Shown here piece after piece: positions 1 through 5,048 of a stretch of 5,048 nucleotides of DNA (position 1 is its first letter; the number at the start of each line of letters is the position of its first letter). The position numbers and the translations under genes were made by a program. The notes below the pieces were generated by a model. It was not told the DNA's origin. It searched no databases and saw nothing but the letters and a program-made list of their open reading frames with translations. This DNA comes from Undibacterium sp. (GTDB lineage Bacteria > Pseudomonadota > Gammaproteobacteria > Burkholderiales > Burkholderiaceae_D). The stretch lies in the NCBI GenBank assembly GCA_019752975.1, contig JAIELM010000359.1, positions 1-5,048 of the forward strand, read 5' to 3'.

Positions 1-620
1 TTCAGTAAAGGAGGAATTCGCCCTTCCTGAGCGTGATCCATATTATCCAAAGGGAACGGTAAATGAGGCGTAACGCGATACTCTAAAGGCGCGAAATCTT
101 CTTTTTTAAAGGAATGATAAATCGCTGCTGCATTATGTCCACCGTCACTCAAACTAATGCTAGCGCAACCAATTAAGAAGTTGCAGCGTTCACGTCGCAT
201 ATATGCAGCCAGCCCAGCCCATAACAACATGATCACCGCACCGCTACGATAGTCTGGGTGTATGCAGGCGCGACCAGCTTCAGCAATACTGGAACGAATA
301 TTGTGCAAGCGCGCAAGGTCAAATTCTTTTTCGGAGTAATAACGACCGAGATGACGCGCCGCCTGAGGCCCTAAAATTCTGTAGGTGCCGACCACTTTCA
401 GCGTCTTGTTATCACGCACGATCAGGTGATCACAATGTTCGTCGAATTCGTCTTTATCTAGGCCTTCAGCATTGGTCAAAGATGACAAGCCCATCGCCTC
501 AATAAATACTTTATAGCGTAAGCGTTGTACTTCCTTGATTTCCTTTTCCGTACTGGCAAGACTTAAACTCAATTTTGAAAAACTAGGGCTTGCATCATTG
601 GGTAGCGTGAGGACTCTCAT
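1..620 (-). CDS. olsB: OlsB-type ornithine-acyl-ACP N-acyltransferase (GNAT fold), C-terminus cut by window edge
   Basis: I translated 206 residues from ATG at 620-618; the frame is open at the left edge. OlsB enzymes transfer a 3-hydroxyacyl chain from acyl carrier protein to the alpha-amino group of ornithine. This makes lyso-ornithine lipid, the first step of ornithine-lipid synthesis, in the cytosol at the inner membrane. Visible family signatures are LRYKVFIEAMG (residues 34-44), LDKDEFDEHCDHLIV (54-68), VGTYRILG (77-84), YYSEKEFDL (94-102), EAGRACIHPDYR (114-125), LLWAGLAAY (132-140) and LIGCASIS (149-156). The sequence ends at IPPLL, where family members usually continue into a short lysine-glycine-tyrosine segment, so I estimate 40-60 residues are missing. 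The start is supported by a Shine-Dalgarno 8 nt upstream. No signal peptide or membrane span is visible. A PHO-box-like promoter precedes it. The family call is firm; ornithine as substrate is inferred, and a related N-acyltransferase (older annotation 'putative hemolysin', COG3176) is the alternative. An OlsA/PlsC-like gene may follow beyond the edge. Confidence 0.8.
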   Translation of the reverse strand, partial: MRVLTLPNDASPSFSKLSLSLASTEKEIKEVQRLRYKVFIEAMGLSSLTNAEGLDKDEFDEHCDHLIVRDNKTLKVVGTYRILGPQAARHLGRYYSEKEFDLARLHNIRSSIAEAGRACIHPDYRSGAVIMLLWAGLAAYMRRERCNFLIGCASISLSDGGHNAAAIYHSFKKEDFAPLEYRVTPHLPFPLDNMDHAQEGRIPPLL

Positions 621-628
621 CACTTATT

Positions 629-634
629 CTCCTT
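629..634 (-). promoter_or_regulatory. Ribosome binding site of the olsB-like gene
   Basis: AAGGAG on the minus strand lies 8 nt before ATG at 620-618, a near-ideal Shine-Dalgarno match and spacing. It fixes the start at this ATG. A GTG immediately before the ATG is in frame and would be spaced 5 nt from the site, so it is the less likely start. Confidence 0.8.
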
Positions 635-673
635 TATCTTGTTACGCACAGAATAAAGAAGAAATACTTCCGG

Positions 674-679
674 ATTATG
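674..679 (-). promoter_or_regulatory. Candidate -10 element of the olsB-like promoter
   Basis: CATAAT on the minus strand matches TATAAT at 5 of 6 positions. No recognisable -35 hexamer lies 16-18 bp upstream; the first two PHO-box half-sites occupy that place, ending 8 bp before this element. In well-known PhoB promoters the gap is about 10 bp. An alternative is TATTTC at 666-661, exactly 10 bp after the third half-site but a weaker match. Which is used cannot be decided here. Confidence 0.45.
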
Positions 680-705
680 ACAAAATTGTTTCAGTTTAAT
701 GACAT
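677..705 (-). promoter_or_regulatory. Candidate PHO box (PhoB operator), three 7-bp half-sites at 11-bp spacing
   Basis: Read on the minus strand, three direct repeats occur with an exact 11-bp period: ATGTCAT (705-699), CTGAAAC (694-688) and TTGTCAT (683-677), separated by 4-bp AT-rich spacers. The known PHO box is two CTGTCAT-like 7-mers separated by 4 bp. The first 18 bp here (705-688) match that consensus at 14 of 18 positions by my count. PhoB binds such repeats and replaces the need for a -35 element. The site is 57 bp upstream of the OlsB-like start, and ornithine-lipid genes are induced by phosphate limitation in several proteobacteria. Function is inferred from the motif and context. 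Confidence 0.65.
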
Positions 706-788
706 GTGACTACTTTCAAAACTCAAAATCTTGGCAAAATCGGAAAAAGTATCTTATTTGTTACACGTCATATTTGAACTCGTGATTT

Positions 789-824
789 AAAAAAATAGCG
801 ATGCAGCGAGCTTTTTAGCTCACC
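789..824 (-). terminator. Weak hairpin with offset U-tract downstream of the HIT gene
   Basis: The minus-strand RNA can form an 8-bp stem, GGUGAGCU (824-817) with AGCUCGCU (812-805), including two G-U pairs and an AAAA loop. A run of seven U follows at 795-789. The U-run starts about 9 nt after the stem, whereas intrinsic terminators have it immediately adjacent. It could end the HIT transcript before the OlsB-like promoter, but as a terminator it is weak. Confidence 0.35.
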
Positions 825-830
825 CGCATA

Positions 831-870
831 GCAACGTGTGGCAACGTGTGGCAACGTGTGGCAACGTGTA
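831..870. repeat. Four tandem copies of a 10-bp unit
   Basis: The plus strand reads GCAACGTGTG four times head to tail, the last copy differing only in its final base (A for G). On the minus strand the unit is CACACGTTGC. The array starts 15 bp after the HIT stop codon and lies well upstream of the PHO-box promoter. The 10-bp period is close to one DNA helical turn, so all copies would face the same side of the helix. Perfect short tandem copies also arise by replication slippage, so the array may be a variable-number repeat without function. There are no spacers, so it is not a CRISPR. Confidence 0.9.
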
Positions 871-885
871 GCGTATAACGAAGCT

Positions 886-1314
886 TTACAAATCGTCCCA
901 TGCGAAGGATAAATAATGGCGCAATTTAGGAAGCAGGTGACGCTTTTCAGCGAGCTCTTTTGATGGTCTTTCCGATGCTGCCCAAATCGGATTAGGGAAA
1001 TGCGCGTCATCCTCATAACGTGGAATCACATGCCAATGTAAGTGCGGCGTCATATTGCCCAAACTTGCTAAATTAATTTTATCGGGCTTTATGACATCGC
1101 GTAATACTTGTTCGACTTTGCAAACTGCTTGCATCAAAATAGAACGATCCGCCGGCGCAAGATCAGTCATTTCACTAATATGTGTATTCCATATGACACG
1201 GCAAAAACCGGGATAGTTGATGTCATCGACTAGGACAACACGAAATTTTTTGTGTTGGACGATGATCTCGCCACCGTCTTGTTGACAGAGTTCGCAGCTA
1301 GTATGTTTAGACAT
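886..1314 (-). CDS. HIT (histidine triad) family nucleotide hydrolase
   Basis: This is a 142-residue protein, the usual length for a single-domain bacterial HIT protein. Residues 90-98 (PHLHWHVIP) are the family's H-x-H-x-H-x-x motif; by analogy with Fhit the middle histidine, H93, is the catalytic nucleophile. CELC at 7-10, with H45 and H91, resembles the zinc site of bacterial HIT proteins. ASLGNMTPHLHWH and the PIW segment near residue 110 resemble the proteobacterial group annotated as diadenosine tetraphosphate (Ap4A) hydrolase (COG0537). Members cleave nucleotide phosphoanhydrides or phosphoramidates in the cytosol; the true substrate here is unknown. No signal peptide or membrane segment is seen. 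The ATG at 1314-1312 is chosen because the zinc-site cysteines follow directly, as in relatives. The upstream Shine-Dalgarno is poor (TGAG about 10 nt before). It lies 133 bp downstream of the flavoprotein gene, possibly in one transcript; I saw no good promoter between them. Confidence 0.93.
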   Translation of the reverse strand: MSKHTSCELCQQDGGEIIVQHKKFRVVLVDDINYPGFCRVIWNTHISEMTDLAPADRSILMQAVCKVEQVLRDVIKPDKINLASLGNMTPHLHWHVIPRYEDDAHFPNPIWAASERPSKELAEKRHLLPKLRHYLSFAWDDL

Positions 1315-1357
1315 TGATTTAGCTCAGTTAGTATTTTTTGAGATTATTCATCATGGA

Positions 1358-1431
1358 TTGTAGGGCGGCTGCAACCCGCGCCGTAGAGCGTGTGGTCATG
1401 CGGTGCGACGCGGGTTGTACCGACCCTACAA
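1358..1431. repeat. 74-bp imperfect palindrome, REP/MITE-like, between the flavoprotein and HIT genes
   Basis: The left arm (1358-1380) and right arm (1409-1431) are 23 bp each and are inverted copies matching at 19 of 23 positions. They are separated by a 28-bp centre. Each arm has a conserved outer TTGTAGGG and inner CAACCCGCG; the four differences lie between these blocks. The outer blocks resemble the GTAGGGT-type ends of dispersed palindromic repeats common in proteobacterial intergenic DNA. It starts 17 bp after the flavoprotein stop codon. Its transcript would fold into a strong stem-loop at the 3' end of the flavoprotein message, but no U-tract follows in the direction of the genes, so it is not a standard intrinsic terminator. 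No target-site duplication is evident. Confidence 0.75.
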
Positions 1432-1447
1432 AAAAGCCATTCTAGCG

Positions 1448-4400
1448 CTACACCAACACGCGCTCTATTCCGCCATTATTCGCCATCGCGACATATTCAG
1501 GCATCCAATTTTCGCCCAAAATATGTTTCGCCATCTCTACCACGATATAGTCTGCCACTGTGCCACTATCTTCGTTATAACGTGAGAGTCCTTGTAAACA
1601 GCTCGGGCAAGAAGTGAGGATTTTTACCTCCCCTACAAAACCATCGGTGCGTAATTTATCGCTGCCTTTTTGCATCTCTTCCTCTTTGCGAAAACGCACT
1701 TGAGTCGAGATGTCTGGACGACTGACGGCTAAAGTGCCAGACTCGCCACAACAACGCTCATTCTTTTCTATTTTAAGCTTATCCACGGTGCTGATCAGCG
1801 CATTGATGGTCTTGCCGGAATCCTGCAATTTCATGGGGTTATGGCAGGGTTCGTGATACATATATCGGGTGCCGCTCACACCTTCCAATTTCACATTTTT
1901 CTCCATCAAGTATTCATGAATATCGATGATGCGACAACCAGGGAAAATTTTATCGAACTCGTAGGTCGCTAATTGATCGTAACAAGTCCCACAGGAGACC
2001 ACCACTGTTTTGATGTCGAGATAATTGAGCGTATTCGCCATGCGGTGAAACAACACGCGATTGTCGGTCATCAGTTTTTCAGCTTTATCAAACTGGCCAG
2101 CTCCACGCTGAGGATAACCGCAGCACAGATATCCAGGTGGCAAAACTGTCTGTACGCCGACATTCCAGAGCATCGCTTGGGTAGCCAAACCGACTTGTGA
2201 AAAAAGACGCTCAGAACCGCAACCGGGGAAATAAAACACGGCTTCGGTGTCGGCGGTCGTGGTGAGCGGATTACGAATAATCGGCACCACTTTATCGTCT
2301 TCAATATCAAGTAATGCACGCGCGGTTTTCTTGGGTAAATTACCCGGCATCTTTTTATTGATGAAGTGAATTACCTGCTCCTTCATCGGTGCTTTTCCCA
2401 CTGTCGCTGGGGGTGTCTTGGTTTGTTTTTTGGCGAACTTTTTGAACAGTTCATGCCCTAGACGTTGTGCTTGATAGCCCCATCCTATCATGGTTTTACG
2501 GGCAAAATTAATGGTAGCCGGATCAGTCGCATTGAGAAAAAACATAGAAGCGCTAGTGCCGACATTGAATTTTTTCTGTCCCATTTTGCGCAAAAGATTA
2601 CGCATATTCATAGAGACATCGCCAAAATCGATATCTACCGGACAGGGATTAGCGCACTTATGACAAACCGTGCAATGATCTGCCACATCTGAGAATTCAT
2701 CCCAATGTTTGATCGAAACACCACGCCGCGTTTGCTCTTCGTATAAAAAAGCTTCCACCAACAGTGAGGTAGCAAGAATCTTGTTGCGCGGCGAGTACAG
2801 TAGATTCGCGCGTGGCACGTGAGTGGCGCAGACTGGCTTACATTTACCACAGCGTAGACAATCTTTAATGCTATTGGCGATGGCACCGATATCGCTTTGC
2901 TGCATAATCAAAGACTCATGTCCCATCAGGCCAAACGACGGCGTGTAGGCATTGCGCAGATCGGCGGCAAACTCAGGAAGATTCAATAATTTGCCTTTAT
3001 TAAAGCGGCCGTCTGGATCAATACGTAATTTATATGAACGAAAGTCTTTGATCTCATCCTCAGTCAAAAACGCCAACTTGGTAATACCAATACCATGCTC
3101 ACCGGAGATCACGCCATTTAAAGAACGTGCCAGCACCATAATCCGCGCGACCGCATGATGCGCCACTTGCAGCATCGCGTAATCATCAGAATTAACCGGC
3201 AAATTAGTATGCACATTGCCGTCACCAGCATGCATGTGTAAGGCGACGAAGACACGGCTACGCAACACTTTTTTATGAACAGCGGTGCATTCATCCAAAA
3301 TCAATTTAAAAGCGGAACCATTAAAAATCTGACGCAAGATAGCCCGTAATTCCGTCTTCCAGGAAATACGTATGGTACGGTCTTGCACCACATCAAACAC
3401 GCGTGCATTTGGCTGCGCTTGTAAGCGTTGCTCAAAAACGAAATCAAGCTTTCCTAAACCGAGTTGGCTTAAGTCAGGACGTGCAGCGCCTAACGGAATA
3501 TCTAAACTTGTCAATAAATATGTCCATCGCGCCGACACTTCAGTGAGCAATTGATTCGCTTGAGCAACCCTATCCTCTAACAATTCTGCCGCAGGGATAT
3601 CATCACCTTCAGCATCTTCGCTCTTACCTAAAGGAAGACTCTCTTTATCGAAAAAATGCTTTAACTTTTCGATGAAAGCGAGCTTATTCTGAATCGACAA
3701 TTCTATGTTAATACGTTCAATACCGTCAGTGTATTCGCCCATACGATTGAGCGGAATCACGACATCTTCATTAATCTTAAACGCATTGGTATGCTTAGAA
3801 ATCGCTGCAGTCTTAGCTCTATCTAACCAAAACTTTTTACGCGCTTCTGGACTAACCGCAACGAAACCCTCACCGACGTGAGTATTGGCGATACGAATCA
3901 CTTCCGACGCCGCTTGTGCCACTTTATTTTCATCGTCACCGACAATATCACCGAACAAGGCCATCTTAGGTAAGACGCCGCGTTTGGACTTGGTGGTATA
4001 CCCAACCGCACGCAAATAGCGCTCGTCTAAATGTTCTAGTCCCGCCAAGATTGCGCCGCCTTTTTTTGTCTCGGCATCTAAATAATCTTTGATCTCTACG
4101 ATACTCGGAATCGCGTCTCGCGCTTGTCCAAAAAATTCTAAACAAACCGTGCGGGTAAACTTAGGCATCTTATGCAAGATCCAGCGTGCTGAAGTAATTA
4201 AACCATCACAGCCTTCCTTTTGTACCCCGGGCAAACCGGATAAAAATTTATCCGTCACGTCCTTACCTAAACCTTCTTTGCGAAACGACGGGCCTGGGAT
4301 AGTCAACTGCTCAGTCTTAAATGATTTACCTTCACCGGGATGCGTCCATACCAGTTCAAATTGGGCAAAATCCACCTCATGAATTTTGCCAAAATTATGT

Positions 4401-5048
4401 CCTATGCGCGTCACCTCTAGCCAATCGCCATTCGGATCAACCATTTTCCACGACGCGAGATTATCTAAAGCGGTTCCCCATAGCACGGCTTTTTTGCCCC
4501 CCGCATTCATGGCGACATTACCGCCTATGCAGGAAGCTTCGGCTGAAGTCGGATCAACCGCAAACACAAAACCAGCTTTATCCGCGGCATCGGAGACGCG
4601 CTTGGTGACGACACCAGCGCCGGAATAAATCACCGCGTAATCTCTATCAGCACCGGGCAAGCGCAATATTTCTACCGCACCCAATTGCTCTAATTTTTCA
4701 GTGTTAATCACCGCCGACAGTGGCGTCAAAGGAATCGCACCGCCGGTATATCCAGTACCTCCACCACGAGGAATGATGGTCAGTCCCAAAGTGATACAAG
4801 ATTTGACCAAACCGGCCATCTCGTCTTCGGTGTCGGGCGTAAGAACGACAAAGGGATATTCCACCCGCCAATCGGTGGCATCAGTTACATGCGAAACACG
4901 ACTAAGCCCATCGAATTTAATATTGTCTTTGGCCGTGTATTTGGCTAATAATTTACTGGCTTTTTTTCGCAAGTCGTAGATGTTTTTAAACTCTTGCGAA
5001 AAATCAGCGACCGCTTTGCGCGCCGCTTGTACCAAACTATCCACGTTA
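1448..5048 (-). CDS. Giant FAD / 4Fe-4S / CCG-domain oxidoreductase (GlcD-GlcF-like fusion), N-terminus beyond window
   Basis: At least 1198 residues are visible; numbering here counts from codon 5044-5042. An FAD-binding type 4 domain spans roughly 45-290, with [11 protein letters not shown] at 92-102 and [13 protein letters not shown] at 164-176. An FAD-oxidase C-terminal-like part follows, with [12 protein letters not shown] (603-614) and SGEHGIG (647-653). Two ferredoxin motifs come next, C729/C732/C735/C739 and C791/C794/C797/C801-Pro. Two CCG domains follow, with C942, C974-C975, C1018/C1021 and C1067, C1098-C1099, C1145/C1148. All expected ligands are present. Relatives such as GlcD-GlcF, D-lactate dehydrogenases and YdiJ oxidise D-2-hydroxyacids and pass electrons through Fe-S clusters towards the quinone pool. 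The substrate here is not known. The segment around 40-200 closely resembles proteobacterial FAD/FMN-binding oxidoreductases that begin with a DUF3683 domain. GTG 5044-5042 is therefore probably internal, with the real start off the edge. The stop is TAG at 1450-1448. No membrane helices are seen. Confidence 0.93.
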   Translation of the reverse strand, partial: NVDSLVQAARKAVADFSQEFKNIYDLRKKASKLLAKYTAKDNIKFDGLSRVSHVTDATDWRVEYPFVVLTPDTEDEMAGLVKSCITLGLTIIPRGGGTGYTGGAIPLTPLSAVINTEKLEQLGAVEILRLPGADRDYAVIYSGAGVVTKRVSDAADKAGFVFAVDPTSAEASCIGGNVAMNAGGKKAVLWGTALDNLASWKMVDPNGDWLEVTRIGHNFGKIHEVDFAQFELVWTHPGEGKSFKTEQLTIPGPSFRKEGLGKDVTDKFLSGLPGVQKEGCDGLITSARWILHKMPKFTRTVCLEFFGQARDAIPSIVEIKDYLDAETKKGGAILAGLEHLDERYLRAVGYTTKSKRGVLPKMALFGDIVGDDENKVAQAASEVIRIANTHVGEGFVAVSPEARKKFWLDRAKTAAISKHTNAFKINEDVVIPLNRMGEYTDGIERINIELSIQNKLAFIEKLKHFFDKESLPLGKSEDAEGDDIPAAELLEDRVAQANQLLTEVSARWTYLLTSLDIPLGAARPDLSQLGLGKLDFVFEQRLQAQPNARVFDVVQDRTIRISWKTELRAILRQIFNGSAFKLILDECTAVHKKVLRSRVFVALHMHAGDGNVHTNLPVNSDDYAMLQVAHHAVARIMVLARSLNGVISGEHGIGITKLAFLTEDEIKDFRSYKLRIDPDGRFNKGKLLNLPEFAADLRNAYTPSFGLMGHESLIMQQSDIGAIANSIKDCLRCGKCKPVCATHVPRANLLYSPRNKILATSLLVEAFLYEEQTRRGVSIKHWDEFSDVADHCTVCHKCANPCPVDIDFGDVSMNMRNLLRKMGQKKFNVGTSASMFFLNATDPATINFARKTMIGWGYQAQRLGHELFKKFAKKQTKTPPATVGKAPMKEQVIHFINKKMPGNLPKKTARALLDIEDDKVVPIIRNPLTTTADTEAVFYFPGCGSERLFSQVGLATQAMLWNVGVQTVLPPGYLCCGYPQRGAGQFDKAEKLMTDNRVLFHRMANTLNYLDIKTVVVSCGTCYDQLATYEFDKIFPGCRIIDIHEYLMEKNVKLEGVSGTRYMYHEPCHNPMKLQDSGKTINALISTVDKLKIEKNERCCGESGTLAVSRPDISTQVRFRKEEEMQKGSDKLRTDGFVGEVKILTSCPSCLQGLSRYNEDSGTVADYIVVEMAKHILGENWMPEYVAMANNGGIERVLV

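Noticed and set aside
714..719. TTGAAA as a -35 element for the OlsB-like gene
   Set aside because: No -10-like hexamer lies 16-18 bp downstream; the good CATAAT at 679-674 is far too distant to pair with it.
831..870. CRISPR-like repeats
   Set aside because: The 10-bp units are directly abutting with no spacers and are far too short for CRISPR repeats.
768..1016. An 82-codon minus-strand open frame overlapping the end of the HIT gene and the tandem repeats
   Set aside because: It overlaps the firmly identified HIT gene in another frame, its middle part is just translated 10-bp repeats, and it resembles no known protein.
1358..1431. Intrinsic terminator for the flavoprotein gene
   Set aside because: The stem is strong, but on the minus strand the T-run precedes the hairpin (1435-1430) rather than following it, so a standard Rho-independent terminator is not supported.
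1390..4979. Several plus-strand (and short minus-strand) open frames of 60-97 codons within the flavoprotein region
   Set aside because: All lie inside or mostly over the long flavoprotein gene, whose conserved motifs run through the whole stretch in one frame. The translations show no domain signature.

Overview
This window is chromosome-like, ordinary-looking DNA. Every supportable gene lies on the minus strand, so transcription runs from right to left. The protein families and a moderate, slightly AT-rich base composition suggest a proteobacterium, most likely gamma (beta is possible). I cannot name the genus from sequence alone.

Right to left, the layout is as follows. (1) Positions 5048-1448 hold most of a very large redox flavoprotein. 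It fuses a D-lactate/glycolate-dehydrogenase-like FAD unit, two ferredoxin-type 4Fe-4S motifs and two CCG (GlcF/HdrB-like) domains. The reading frame is still open at the window edge, so its N-terminus lies outside. (2) A 133-bp spacer (1315-1447) carries a 74-bp imperfect palindrome resembling a REP/MITE-type repeat. (3) Positions 1314-886 encode a compact HIT (histidine triad) nucleotide hydrolase with an intact catalytic triad motif. (4) A 265-bp spacer (621-885) holds four tandem copies of a 10-bp unit, a short hairpin near a T-tract, and a strong candidate PhoB-regulated promoter. (5) Positions 620-1 encode the first 206 residues of an OlsB-type N-acyltransferase of the GNAT fold. It is cut by the left edge.

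The flavoprotein and HIT genes are codirectional and could be cotranscribed, although the palindrome sits between them. The OlsB-like gene appears to be its own unit. Its upstream region has three 11-bp-spaced PHO-box half-sites and a good -10 but no -35, the pattern of a phosphate-starvation promoter. That fits the known role of OlsB in replacing phospholipids with phosphorus-free ornithine lipids when phosphate is scarce.

I found no CRISPR array, transposase, phage gene, RNA gene or clear undescribed system. The best leads are the PHO-box/OlsB link, the palindromic element, the 10-bp tandem array and the unassigned substrate of the fused flavoprotein.
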